DNA of 64,000 bases from contig NZ_CP090423.1 in the NCBI RefSeq assembly GCF_023518235.1, positions 1,922,001 through 1,986,000 of the forward strand, in the 5' to 3' direction. Within the stretch, counting starts at the first letter, position 1. The number at the start of each line of letters is the position of its first letter. The notes under the pieces were generated by a model that was given only the letters and a program-made list of their open reading frames with translations, had not been told where the DNA came from and did not search any database. The position numbers and the translations under genes are program-made. This DNA is from Stenotrophomonas maltophilia. Its GTDB lineage: Bacteria; Pseudomonadota; Gammaproteobacteria; Xanthomonadales; Xanthomonadaceae. Positions 16,387-24,746 of the stretch are shown here, in pieces.

Positions 16387-18714
16387 ATGCGACGTACATG
16401 GCGTTGGATGCTGGGCGTGCTGATCGCCATCGTGCTGGCCACCGTCCTGGTCCTGTGGCTGCTGCTGCGCGGCAGCCTGGCCGACCTGGACGGCGAGCGC
16501 CCCCTGCCCGGCCTGGCCGGGCCGGTCACCGTCGAGCGCGATGCGCTGGGCGTGGTCACCATCACCGCCGGCAGCCAGGCCGATGCCATGCGTGCACTGG
16601 GCCGCGTGCATGCGCAGGAACGCTACTTCGAGATGGACCTGATGCGGCGCAGTGCCGCCGGTGAGCTGTCGGCCCTGTTCGGGCCAAAGGCCATCGAGGC
16701 CGACAAGCGCATGCGCGTGCATCGGCTGCGCGCACGCACCGAGGCGAACATGCAGGCTGCGCTGGGCGGCAACATCGAAGCCGTGAGCGCCTATGTCGGT
16801 GGGGTCAATGAGGGCCTGGCCGATCTCTCCGTGCGCCCCTGGGCCTACCTGCTGCTGCGGCAGGCACCGCAACCGTGGCAGGCCAGCGACAGCGTGCTGG
16901 CCGGGCTGGCCATGTATGCCGACCTGCAGGACCCGGACAACCGTACCGAGCTGGCGATGCAGCGCATCCGTGCGGTGGTGCCGCCACCGCTGTACGCCCT
17001 GCTTGCCCACGATGGCACCGAATGGGATGCACCGCTGTTCGGGCAACCGACCGGCAACGCCGCCCTGCCCGACGCCAGCCAGCTCGATCTGCGCAGCCTG
17101 AAGGCAACACCGGGCGCCGCGCAGGACGAGGCCGACGCCGTTGGCAGCAACAACTTTGCCGTGGCCGGTGCGCTCACCGCCGACGGCCGTGCGATCGTCG
17201 CCGACGACATGCATCTGGGCCTGCGCGCACCGGGCCTGTGGTTCCGGGTGCGGCTGCGCTATCCCGACCCGCAGGCCGCCGGCGGCCAGGTCGATGTCAG
17301 CGGCTTCTCGCTGCCCGGCCTGCCGGCGGTGATCGTCGGCAGCAACGGCCACATCGCCTGGGGCTTCACCAACAGTTACATCGACACCGCTGATTACCGT
17401 ACGGAACCGGCCAACGCCGCCGTTACCGTGCATCAGGAGCGCATCGCCGTGGCGGGCCAGGCCGACGTGGTGTTTCCGGTGCGCGAGACAGCCTGGGGAC
17501 CGCTCCTGCACACCCACGCCGATGGCAGTGGCGATGCCCTGCGCTGGGTGGCTCATCTGCCCGGCGCAGTACGACTGGATTTCAGCGATCTGGCCCGCGC
17601 CGGTGATCTCGATGGCGCCCTGCACTTCGCCGACCACGCCGGTATCCCCGCGCAGAACCTGGTGATCGCCGACCGCAGCGGCCGCATCGCCTGGCGCCTG
17701 ATCGGTGCGCGTGCGGATCGCGGACCCGGCTGCGCACCCGCCGGCTTCACCGCCGCCAGCAACCAACAGTGCGCGCCATGGCCGCTGCGCAGCGACGCCG
17801 CACCGGCCTTGATCGACCCGCCAGGCCATCGCCTGTGGACGGCCAACGGTCGCGTGCTCGACGGTGAGGCGCTGGCCATCGCCGGTGATGGTGGATACGA
17901 CCTCGGCGCACGTGCGCGCCAGATCCGCGATCTGCTGGCGATGCAGGAGCGTTTCGACGAACACGATCTGCTGGCGATCCAGCTCGATGACCGTGCGGTG
18001 TTCCTGCAGCGCTGGTGGGCGCTGCTGCACGACGTCATCGAGCGCAGCGACGATCCGGCACTGAAGCGGTTGAAGGCGGCCAGCCACCAATGGGGCGGCC
18101 GCGCCTCGGCCAGTTCGGTGAGTTACCGGGTGGTGCGCGAATTCCGTTCGAACGTGATGGATACGCTGTCGCGCGCGCTGCTGGCACCTGCCCATGCGCA
18201 GCTCGGCGACGACTTCCTGGAGCCGCGCCTGGCGCAGCTGGAGGGCGTGGCCTGGCCGATGCTGCAACAGCGCCCGGCCAACCTGCTGCCACCGGCATAC
18301 GACAGCTGGGACGCGCTGCTGCTCGATGCCGCCCGGCGTACCGAAGCTGAGCTGTCACAGCAGGGACCGCTGGCCCAGCGCACCTGGGGCGAGCGCAATA
18401 CCGCGGCGATCTGCCACCCGATCGCACGCGCGCTGCCCGGGTTCGCCAAGCGCTGGCTGTGCATGCCGGCCGACCGCCTGCCCGGCGACCGCGACATGCC
18501 GCGCGTGCAGACGCCGAACTTCGGCGCCTCCCAGCGCATGGTGGTATCGCCCGGCCACGAGGCCGACGGCATCGTGCACATGCCCGGCGGCCAGAGCGGG
18601 CACCCGTTGTCGCCGTACTGGGGCGCCGGCCACGAAGACTGGGTGCATGGCCGCCCGACCCCATTCCTGCCCGGCAAGGCGCAGCACACCATGACGCTGG
18701 TGCCAGCGCGCTGA
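16387..18714 (+). CDS. Penicillin-acylase family (Ntn) hydrolase, membrane-anchored or exported
   Basis: 775 residues. An N-terminal hydrophobic segment (about 8-28) is a signal or anchor. The alpha chain region is followed by a spacer and the processing site at Gly-Ser254 in DAVGSNNFAVAG; Ser254 would become the N-terminal nucleophile of the beta chain after self-cleavage. The beta-chain run HIAWGFTNSYID and the Asn-rich active-site region also fit the penicillin amidase family. Members cleave acyl-amide bonds in beta-lactams, acyl-homoserine lactones or unknown amides; the substrate here cannot be assigned. It stands alone between bfr (divergent) and a convergent antiporter gene. Confidence 0.85.
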   Translation: MRRTWRWMLGVLIAIVLATVLVLWLLLRGSLADLDGERPLPGLAGPVTVERDALGVVTITAGSQADAMRALGRVHAQERYFEMDLMRRSAAGELSALFGPKAIEADKRMRVHRLRARTEANMQAALGGNIEAVSAYVGGVNEGLADLSVRPWAYLLLRQAPQPWQASDSVLAGLAMYADLQDPDNRTELAMQRIRAVVPPPLYALLAHDGTEWDAPLFGQPTGNAALPDASQLDLRSLKATPGAAQDEADAVGSNNFAVAGALTADGRAIVADDMHLGLRAPGLWFRVRLRYPDPQAAGGQVDVSGFSLPGLPAVIVGSNGHIAWGFTNSYIDTADYRTEPANAAVTVHQERIAVAGQADVVFPVRETAWGPLLHTHADGSGDALRWVAHLPGAVRLDFSDLARAGDLDGALHFADHAGIPAQNLVIADRSGRIAWRLIGARADRGPGCAPAGFTAASNQQCAPWPLRSDAAPALIDPPGHRLWTANGRVLDGEALAIAGDGGYDLGARARQIRDLLAMQERFDEHDLLAIQLDDRAVFLQRWWALLHDVIERSDDPALKRLKAASHQWGGRASASSVSYRVVREFRSNVMDTLSRALLAPAHAQLGDDFLEPRLAQLEGVAWPMLQQRPANLLPPAYDSWDALLLDAARRTEAELSQQGPLAQRTWGERNTAAICHPIARALPGFAKRWLCMPADRLPGDRDMPRVQTPNFGASQRMVVSPGHEADGIVHMPGGQSGHPLSPYWGAGHEDWVHGRPTPFLPGKAQHTMTLVPAR

Positions 18715-18749
18715 CGGCGGCGCTCACATGCCCACGCGGCGCTACCGGG

Positions 18750-20132
18750 TCAGCTTCTACGCCGCTCGATCAGGTTCAACAGCGGTCCGGTCATCGCCGT
18801 GGTCACCAGCGCCATGATCACCAGCACGGCAAACAGGCGGTCGCCGAGCAGCCCCAGCTCGTAGCCCAGATTGAGCACGATCAGCTCCATCAGGCCGCGG
18901 GTGTTCATCAATGCACCCAACCGCCAGGCTTCACGCGTTGGCATGCCGGCACTGCGCGCCGCACTGAAGGTGCCCAGCAGCTTGCCCGCCGTGGCCACCA
19001 CGATCACCACCACGCACAGCACGACATCGCTGGCCTGCAGCGCATCGGCACGCATGCGCAGGCCGGTCATGGCGAAGAACAGCGGCAGCAGCAGCGTCAC
19101 CGCGAACGGTTCGACGCGGGCCATCAGCAGCTCGCGCAGCTGCGTGTTGGACGAGACCGCCACGCCGGCGGCAAAGGCACCGAACAAGGCGTGGATGCCG
19201 AGCATTTCGGTAACCAGCGCGCTGGCCAGCGACAGCAGCAGGATGCCCAGCAGCCAGCGCCCTTCGCGGCCCGGCGCGATGTGCTGACGGGCGAACCAGG
19301 GCTTCACCAGCCCCAGCATCAACGCCACGAACGCAACCACGCACAGCAGGTTGAGGCTGGCCGGCAGCCAGCCGCTGGCCTGGGCCGCGGCAACGATAAG
19401 CGCCAGCAGGCACCACGCGGTGGCGTCGCCCAAGGCGGCGCAGGCGATGGCGGTCTGGCCCAGCGGTGTCTGGGTGATGCCGCGGTCGGCGAGGATGCGC
19501 AGCAGCACCGGGAACGCGGTGATGCTCATCGAGATGCCGACAAACAGCGCGAATGCGGTGAAGCCCACTCCCTGCGGGCCATGTTGCGGGTACAGCCAGA
19601 TCGCCAGCGCAACGCCAAGCACGAACGGCACCGCGATGCCGGCATGGCTGACCGTGAACGCAAAACGCCGTCGCCCGCGCAGCGCAGCCAGATCCAGCTC
19701 GGCACCGGCCACCAGCAGGAACATCAGCACGCCCAGCTGGCTGAGCATGCCCAGCGGCCCCAGCGAACTGGCCGGGAACAGCGCCCCATGCAGCTGCGGC
19801 AGCACGCTGCCCAGCACCAGTGGGCCCATCATCAGGCCGGCCGCCATCTCGCCGATCACCGCTGGCTGGCCCAGCCGCTTCAGCAGCGCGCCGGCACCCT
19901 TGGCCACCAGCAGCAGCACCAGCAGCTGCAGCAGGAACAGGCCCAGCGGTGAGGCCAGATGCTGTGCCCAGCCGCCTTCGGCCCCAGCCGCAGCGCGGGC
20001 AACCGCAGCGGGTTCAGCAGGGCCAGCGTAGCGTGCCAGCAGTACACCGGCCAGCAAGGGCAGCGCGACCCACGCCAGGTAGCGCCATCCCCACTTCATC
20101 GGCGCCCGTTGGCTGCCGCGCGGTACGTCCAT
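18750..20132 (-). CDS. CPA2-family cation:proton antiporter
   Basis: About 460 residues with about 12-13 hydrophobic helices covering a Na+/H+ exchanger domain. Family features include LGQPAVIGEMAAGLMMGP in the second helix region, the segment GISMSITAFPVLLRIL, and the C-terminal NTRGLMELIVLNLGYE. There is no C-terminal RCK/TrkA domain, so it resembles simple KefB/NapA-like exchangers. Start: a GGGGA sits six bases before the ATG at 20132. ATGs at 20138 and 20099 are alternatives. The gene follows asnB on the same strand after a 101-base gap with a GC-rich palindrome, so co-transcription is uncertain. Confidence 0.85.
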   Translation of the reverse strand: MDVPRGSQRAPMKWGWRYLAWVALPLLAGVLLARYAGPAEPAAVARAAAGAEGGWAQHLASPLGLFLLQLLVLLLVAKGAGALLKRLGQPAVIGEMAAGLMMGPLVLGSVLPQLHGALFPASSLGPLGMLSQLGVLMFLLVAGAELDLAALRGRRRFAFTVSHAGIAVPFVLGVALAIWLYPQHGPQGVGFTAFALFVGISMSITAFPVLLRILADRGITQTPLGQTAIACAALGDATAWCLLALIVAAAQASGWLPASLNLLCVVAFVALMLGLVKPWFARQHIAPGREGRWLLGILLLSLASALVTEMLGIHALFGAFAAGVAVSSNTQLRELLMARVEPFAVTLLLPLFFAMTGLRMRADALQASDVVLCVVVIVVATAGKLLGTFSAARSAGMPTREAWRLGALMNTRGLMELIVLNLGYELGLLGDRLFAVLVIMALVTTAMTGPLLNLIERRRS

Positions 20133-20233
20133 GAACATTCCCCAATGTGCAGGGCGCCGATGATACGTCGCAGAAAGGGGACGGAGGGGATTGAGTTCTC
20201 CTTGTGCTCGCCGGGCATGGCCCGGCGGAAGCA

Positions 20234-21925
20234 TTACGCCAAGGCTTGTTCGTGCACGCCGGCGATCGCGCGTCCGGAAGGGTCGGCCGCCGCCGCGAAG
20301 CTGGCATCCCAGGCGATCGCCGCCGGCGAGGAACAGGCGATCGACTTGCCGCCCGGTACCGTCTCGGCAGCCGCACGACTCGGGAAGAACTGCTCGAACA
20401 GGTGGCGGTAGTAGTACGCCTCCTTGGTCTGCGGCGGGTTGTGCGGGAAGCGCTTGTCGGCCGCCGCCAGCACACGGTCGCTCACCTGCGCTTCGGCATG
20501 CGCCTTCAGCCCGTCGATCCAGCCGTAGCCGACGCCATCGCTGAACTGCTCCTTCTGCCGCCACAGGATGCTGTCCGGCAGATAGCCATCGAACGCCTCG
20601 CGCAGCACCGCCTTCTCGATGCGACGGCCACCGAACCCCGCGCCGACCATCTTGTGCGCAGCATCGAAACGCATCGCCACATCGAGGAATTCACGGTCCA
20701 GGAACGGGACGCGCGGCTCCACGCCCCAGGCCATCATCGACTTGTTGGCACGCAGGCAATCGTAGTTGTGCAGGGCATCGAGCTTGCGCACCAGCTCGTC
20801 GTGGAATTCGCGCGCATCCGGCGCCTTGTGGAAATACAGGTAGCCACCGAAGATCTCGTCGCTGCCCTCGCCGGAGAGCACCATCTTCACCCCCATCGCC
20901 TTGATCCGCCGCGCCAGCAGGAACATCGGCGTCGATGCGCGGATGGTGGTGACGTCGTAGGTTTCGATGTGCCGGATCACTTCCGGCAGCACGTCCAGGC
21001 CTTCTTCGAAGGTGTATTCGAAGCCGTGGTGCACGGTGCCCAGCGCTTCGGCGGCAACCGCGGCAGCGGCCAGGTCGGGCGAACCCTTCAGCCCGATCGC
21101 GAACGAGTGCAGGCGCGGCCACCAGGCTTCGGTCTGCCCGCCGTCCTCGATGCGACGTCGCGCGTAGCGTGCGGCCACGGCGGCCACCAGCGATGAATCC
21201 AGGCCGCCGGACAGCAGTACGCCATACGGCACGTCGCTCATCAGCTGGCGCTCGACCGCGTGCTCGAAGGCCTGCCGCAGTTCGGCGAGGTCGGCCTGGC
21301 GGCCCTGCACATCCGCATACTCACGCCACGGCTGCTGGTAGTAGCGCACCAGTTCGCCGCTGGCGCTGTCGAAATAGTGACCCGGCGGGAACTGCGCGAC
21401 ATCGGCGCAGGAATCGACCAGCGCCTTCATTTCCGAGGCAACCCGCAGGCGCCCCTGCGCATCGTGGCCCCAGTACAGCGGCACCACGCCGACCGGATCC
21501 CGCGCCACCAGCACGCGGCCACTGTCGCGGTCCCACAACGCAAAGGCGAAGATGCCGTTGAGCTGCTCCAGCCACTGCGTCGGCGACCCGCCCTGGCGGT
21601 ACAGCGCGTTGATCACTTCGCAGTCCGAACCGGTCTGGAAGTCGTAGGCGGTGGTCAGCGCGGCCTTCAATTGCTGGTGGTTGTAGATCTCGCCGTTCAC
21701 CGCCAGCGCCAGCTGGCCATCGGCCGACAACAGCGGCTGCGAGCCACCGGCCGGATCGACGATGGCCAGCCGTTCGTGCACCAGCAAGGCGCCTTCGTCG
21801 AGGTATACGCCGCTCCAGTCCGGACCCCGGTGGCGCTGGCGCTGCGACAGTTCCAGCGCGTGGCGGCGCAGGGCGGGAAGATCGTCACCGGCCTGCAGGC
21901 CGAAGATTCCGAAGATCGAACACAT
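20234..21925 (-). CDS. asnB: Glutamine-hydrolysing asparagine synthetase B
   Basis: 563 residues. It makes asparagine from aspartate, glutamine and ATP. The start codon is followed directly by Cys2 (MCSIFGIFG), the N-terminal nucleophile of the class II glutaminase. RHRGPDWSG and NGEIYNHQQL are standard glutaminase motifs. The synthetase domain has the PP-loop LLSGGLDSSLVA and the run VLSGEGSDEIFGGY. A good ribosome-binding site, AGGAG, lies seven bases before the ATG. The 236 bases upstream contain an Asn-rich leader peptide gene and a terminator with a competing pairing partner (see those entries), so expression is probably controlled by attenuation in response to asparaginyl-tRNA. Confidence 0.96.
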   Translation of the reverse strand: MCSIFGIFGLQAGDDLPALRRHALELSQRQRHRGPDWSGVYLDEGALLVHERLAIVDPAGGSQPLLSADGQLALAVNGEIYNHQQLKAALTTAYDFQTGSDCEVINALYRQGGSPTQWLEQLNGIFAFALWDRDSGRVLVARDPVGVVPLYWGHDAQGRLRVASEMKALVDSCADVAQFPPGHYFDSASGELVRYYQQPWREYADVQGRQADLAELRQAFEHAVERQLMSDVPYGVLLSGGLDSSLVAAVAARYARRRIEDGGQTEAWWPRLHSFAIGLKGSPDLAAAAVAAEALGTVHHGFEYTFEEGLDVLPEVIRHIETYDVTTIRASTPMFLLARRIKAMGVKMVLSGEGSDEIFGGYLYFHKAPDAREFHDELVRKLDALHNYDCLRANKSMMAWGVEPRVPFLDREFLDVAMRFDAAHKMVGAGFGGRRIEKAVLREAFDGYLPDSILWRQKEQFSDGVGYGWIDGLKAHAEAQVSDRVLAAADKRFPHNPPQTKEAYYYRHLFEQFFPSRAAAETVPGGKSIACSSPAAIAWDASFAAAADPSGRAIAGVHEQALA

Positions 21926-22006
21926 GGCAGAGCTCCTGTTGGGGGATTTCATGAAGGGAGGGTGTTCGACCGGCCATCCAGGCCCGGGAAGACTGCGCCC
22001 GGGCAC

Positions 22007-22037
22007 AAAAAAACCCGCATCGGCCGATGCGGGTTTT
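22007..22037 (-). terminator. asnB leader terminator (attenuator, segments 3:4)
   Basis: On the asnB strand, AAAACCCGCATCGG is followed directly by its exact complement CCGATGCGGGTTTT (22010-22037) and then more T residues, a run of seven in all (22007-22013). It lies about 80 bases upstream of the asnB start codon and 26 bases after the leader-peptide stop, where an attenuator belongs. It is nearly palindromic, so it could also stop transcription from the other direction, but no plus-strand gene ends here. Confidence 0.85.
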
Positions 22038-22116
22038 CTGGTGTCCGGGCGTGTGTTGCTGTCTATCTACCCAGGGCGCAGTCCCGCATCGGCCGCGCAC
22101 GATTATTCGCGCGCAG
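22024..22116 (-). promoter_or_regulatory. asnB antiterminator and pause hairpin
   Basis: Two alternative structures are legible on the asnB strand. (a) A ten-pair hairpin, CTGCGCGCGA-ATAA-TCGTGCGCGG (22116 down to 22093, two G-U pairs), whose loop region carries the last two Asn codons. (b) Segment 2, GGCCGATGCGGG (22094-22083), which is the exact 12-base complement of CCCGCATCGGCC (22033-22022), the 5' arm of the terminator. Pairing of 2 with 3 would block the terminator. Segment 2 starts eight bases after the last Asn codon. The arrangement matches amino-acid attenuators of trp/his/leu type; function is inferred. Confidence 0.75.
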
Positions 22117-22161
22117 ATTATTGCGGTTGTTGTTGACGGCGGTGGCCAGGCGGATCGACAT
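22063..22161 (-). CDS. Asn-rich leader peptide of asnB
   Basis: A 32-residue open frame, ATG at 22161 to TAG at 22063-22065, too short for routine gene calling. Residues 10-21 read NNNRNNLRANNR: seven Asn in eleven positions (10-20), using AAC three times and AAT four times. An AGGG lies eight bases before the ATG. The stop comes 26 bases before the terminator hairpin. Ribosome stalling on the Asn codons when asparaginyl-tRNA is scarce would leave the antiterminator segment free. The frame is open farther upstream to 22425, but that part overlaps the divergent lipoprotein gene antisense and is not needed. I found no convincing sigma-70 promoter; it should lie between 22161 and about 22260. 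Confidence 0.8.
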   Translation of the reverse strand: MSIRLATAVNNNRNNLRANNRARPMRDCALGR

Positions 22162-22253
22162 GGCACTGACCCTACCCCGGTTCTTCGCGCGGCGCAACAG
22201 TTGCGTCGGCAACCACAGGTGAAGCGCATAATGGTCCCCCCCTGCACTGTGTA

Positions 22254-23138
22254 ATGGAAATGCAACACCGCACTGGACGCACCGCCGTACTGGCCGCCCT
22301 GCTCTGCCTGGGCCTGGCCGCCTGCCAGACCCTGCCCGCGCCTTCGCGCCTGCCTGCGGCCCAGCTGCAGGCGCTGGAACGCCGCGGCAACGACGGCAGT
22401 TTCGAGGGGGCCTGGGAAACCGCACAGACCTTCGAACGCTTCAACGATCCGCGTGCGGTCGCCTACTACGAGCGCGCCGCAGCGGTCACGCCCTGGACCT
22501 TCCACAACACCAAGGCAGAACAAGCACTGGGCCGGATCTGGACCTCCGGCGCGCTGCGGCATGCCGACAGTCCGCACATCGATCCTGCACCTGTGCTGCG
22601 TGCCTCGTGGCGACGCGGCGAGCGCGCCTATCGGGCCGCGGCGAATCACGGCAATCCCTACGCGTTCCAGGAACTGGCTGCTGCCTATCGCCAGCAGGGC
22701 GACGCGCAGCAGGCTCTGCGTTGGGACCTGCGCGCGATGATCTACCAGCGCTATCCGAGCCGCTCCTCGCGATTGCCGGATGCCGTGACGCCGCAAGGCG
22801 ATGCGGTGCACCCGCTGGTCGCCCGCCTCCAACGGCGTGCGGATCGCGGCGACGCCGAGGCGCAGGTGGATCTGGGGGCATTGCTGGAAAGCGGCGTGGG
22901 CCTGCCGCGCGATCCGGCGGCAGCCCTGCTGCTGTACCAGCGTGCCGGCGAGCAGGGCAACGTGTTTGGGCAGTACTTCGCCGGGCTGCTGCTGGGCCGG
23001 AGTGCGCCGGGTGTGGAGAAGGATACCGCTGCGGCGGCCGGCTGGTTTGCCAGGGCCGAGGCGCAGCACTTCTACATGGCGGCGCCGAGTTACTGGGAAA
23101 AGGCGATCAAGCCGCCGTTCTTCCTTTTCTCGGAATAG
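22254..23138 (+). CDS. Sel1/TPR-type repeat lipoprotein
   Basis: 294 residues from the ATG at 22254 (22260 is possible). The signal peptide ends in the lipobox GLAACQT, so it is an outer- or inner-membrane lipoprotein facing the periplasm. The rest is alpha-helical with Sel1-like repeats, clearest at DAEAQVDLGALLESGVGLPR and NVFGQYFAGLLLG. Such repeats mediate protein contacts; no specific function can be given. It is divergent from the asnB leader, so the two share a roughly 90-base promoter region. The last base of its TAG stop is the first base of the next GTAG repeat. Confidence 0.8.
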   Translation: MEMQHRTGRTAVLAALLCLGLAACQTLPAPSRLPAAQLQALERRGNDGSFEGAWETAQTFERFNDPRAVAYYERAAAVTPWTFHNTKAEQALGRIWTSGALRHADSPHIDPAPVLRASWRRGERAYRAAANHGNPYAFQELAAAYRQQGDAQQALRWDLRAMIYQRYPSRSSRLPDAVTPQGDAVHPLVARLQRRADRGDAEAQVDLGALLESGVGLPRDPAAALLLYQRAGEQGNVFGQYFAGLLLGRSAPGVEKDTAAAAGWFARAEAQHFYMAAPSYWEKAIKPPFFLFSE

Positions 23139-23202
23139 TAGAGCCGAGCCATGCTCGGCTGCTTCTATCGGGGAACATCAGCCGAGCATGGCTCGGCTCT
23201 AC
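23138..23202. repeat. SMAG REP pair, inverted
   Basis: GTAGAGCCGAGC-CAT-GCTCGGCT and its mirror image GCCGAGC-ATG-GCTCGGCTCTAC. It lies between the convergent lipoprotein gene and dapE. Confidence 0.8.
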
Positions 23203-23219
23203 AGGAAGGCCTGCCGACC

Positions 23220-24347
23220 TCACACCAGCAGCCGTTCCACCAGTCGCTGATACAGGCCCGGTAGCGCTTCCAGCTCGTCCACGCGCACGTTCTCGTCCAC
23301 CTGGTGGATGCTGGCGTTGACCGGGCCCACTTCGATGCACTGCGCACCCAACGGCGCGATGAAGCGCGCATCGGACGTGCCGCCGCCGGTGCTTTCTTCC
23401 GGTGCACGGCCGATGTGCTCGGCCAGCACCGCACGCGCGGCCGCCCGCAGCGTGCCTTCCGGGGTGTAGAACGGCTCGCCGCTGCGATGCCACTTCAGCG
23501 TGTACTGCAGGTCATGCCGGTCCAGCAGCGCGGTGATCTCCGCTTCCAGCTTCGGCGCATCCCAGTGCGGGTTGTAGCGGATGTTGAAATCCACTTCGAG
23601 TTCGCCGGGAATCACGTTGTTGGCGCCGGTGCCGGCGTGGATGTTGGAGATCTGCAGGCTGGTCGGCGGGAAGCTCTCATAGCCGCCGTCCCAGCGCCGT
23701 GCGCTCAGCTCGGCCAGTGCCGGCGCCGCCTGGTGGATCGGGTTGCGTGCCTTTTCCGGGTAGGCCACATGGCCCTGTACGCCCTGCACGCGCAACTTGG
23801 CCGACAGGCTGCCACGGCGGCCGACCCGCAACAGGTCGCCCAGCGTCGCGGTCGACGACGGCTCGCCGGTGATGCACCAGTCGATGCGCTGGCCACGTTC
23901 GGCGAACAGCCGTGCGACATGACGCACCCCGTCGATGGCATCGCCCTCTTCGTCACTGGTCAGCAGCACCGCCAGTGTGCCGGGATGATCGGGGTGCGCG
24001 GCGACGAACTGTTCGGCCGCAACCACGAACGCGGCCACACTGCCCTTCATGTCGGCCGTACCGCGGCCATACAGCACGCCGTCACGGATCGTCGGCGTGA
24101 ACGGGTCGCTGGTCCAGGCCTCGCGCGGTCCGGTGGGCACCACGTCGGTGTGGCCGAGCAGGACCAGTACCGGCGCCCCGCTGCCGTGGGTCGCCCACAG
24201 GTTGTCGACCTCGCCCAGGCGCAGGTGATCGCAGTGGAACCCGGCCTGCTTCAGGCGTGCGGCCAGCAGCGCCTGGCAGCCGGCATCATCGGGCGTCACC
24301 GAGGGCCGCGCGATCAGCTCGCAGGTCAGGTCGAGAACGGCACTCAT
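23220..24347 (-). CDS. dapE: Succinyl-diaminopimelate desuccinylase
   Basis: 375-residue M20-family zinc peptidase fold enzyme. It removes succinate from N-succinyl-LL-diaminopimelate, giving LL-DAP for lysine and peptidoglycan. Metal-site motifs are visible: [28 protein letters not shown] and ITGEPSS; the dimerisation domain begins near [12 protein letters not shown]. The start overlaps the stop of the upstream yffB-like gene by ATGA. Another succinylase-branch gene, dapD, lies 1.3 kb upstream in the same run, so the cluster makes DAP. Confidence 0.96.
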   Translation of the reverse strand: MSAVLDLTCELIARPSVTPDDAGCQALLAARLKQAGFHCDHLRLGEVDNLWATHGSGAPVLVLLGHTDVVPTGPREAWTSDPFTPTIRDGVLYGRGTADMKGSVAAFVVAAEQFVAAHPDHPGTLAVLLTSDEEGDAIDGVRHVARLFAERGQRIDWCITGEPSSTATLGDLLRVGRRGSLSAKLRVQGVQGHVAYPEKARNPIHQAAPALAELSARRWDGGYESFPPTSLQISNIHAGTGANNVIPGELEVDFNIRYNPHWDAPKLEAEITALLDRHDLQYTLKWHRSGEPFYTPEGTLRAAARAVLAEHIGRAPEESTGGGTSDARFIAPLGAQCIEVGPVNASIHQVDENVRVDELEALPGLYQRLVERLLV

Positions 24348-24709
24348 GCGCTGCCCGCGCCGAAGCGTGCCTTGAAGCCGTTGTCACTGAAGCCCTGGCT
24401 GACCGTGCCATCGGCGGTGACCACCAGCGGGCGCTTTATCAACTGCGGGTACTCGCGCAGCAGCAACTTCCATTCGGCATCGGACTCGGCCGCCTTGCGG
24501 TTGTCCGGCAGTTGCCGCCAGGTGGTGGAGGACTTGTTGACCATCGCCGCCAGCCCGCCCAGCTGCGCGGCCCATTCCAGCAGCGTCTCCGGACTCGGTT
24601 TGTTATCGCGGTAATCGACGAAGGTATACGGCACACCGAAGCGGTCCAGCCACTTGGTCGCCTTCTTGCAGGTATCGCAGTTCTTCAAACCGTAGACAGT
24701 GGTGCTCAT
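24344..24709 (-). CDS. ArsC/Spx-like reductase-fold protein (YffB type)
   Basis: 121 residues from the ATG at 24709; an ATG six bases earlier would add Met-Ala. It has a thioredoxin-like fold with a CxxC near the N-terminus ([16 protein letters not shown]) and the RPLV segment of the ArsC family. It lacks the wider features of true arsenate reductases. YffB-type proteins lie next to dapE in many gammaproteobacteria, as here with a four-base ATGA overlap. Their role is not settled, and glutathione-dependent thiol reduction has been suggested. Confidence 0.88.
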   Translation of the reverse strand: MSTTVYGLKNCDTCKKATKWLDRFGVPYTFVDYRDNKPSPETLLEWAAQLGGLAAMVNKSSTTWRQLPDNRKAAESDAEWKLLLREYPQLIKRPLVVTADGTVSQGFSDNGFKARFGAGSA

Positions 24710-24746
24710 GGCCATCTGTGATGCTGGAAAACAGAGGGCCAGAATC

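Noticed and set aside
22162..22425. Upstream extension of the asnB leader ORF
   Set aside because: It would overlap the lipoprotein gene antisense for 170 bases. The ATG at 22161 has an AGGG at good distance, and all Asn codons lie after it.
15697..23202. GTAG palindromes considered as promoters or operators of nearby genes
   Set aside because: They lie mostly in 3' or convergent gaps, have the standard REP form and are shared by unrelated genes, so they are not specific operators.
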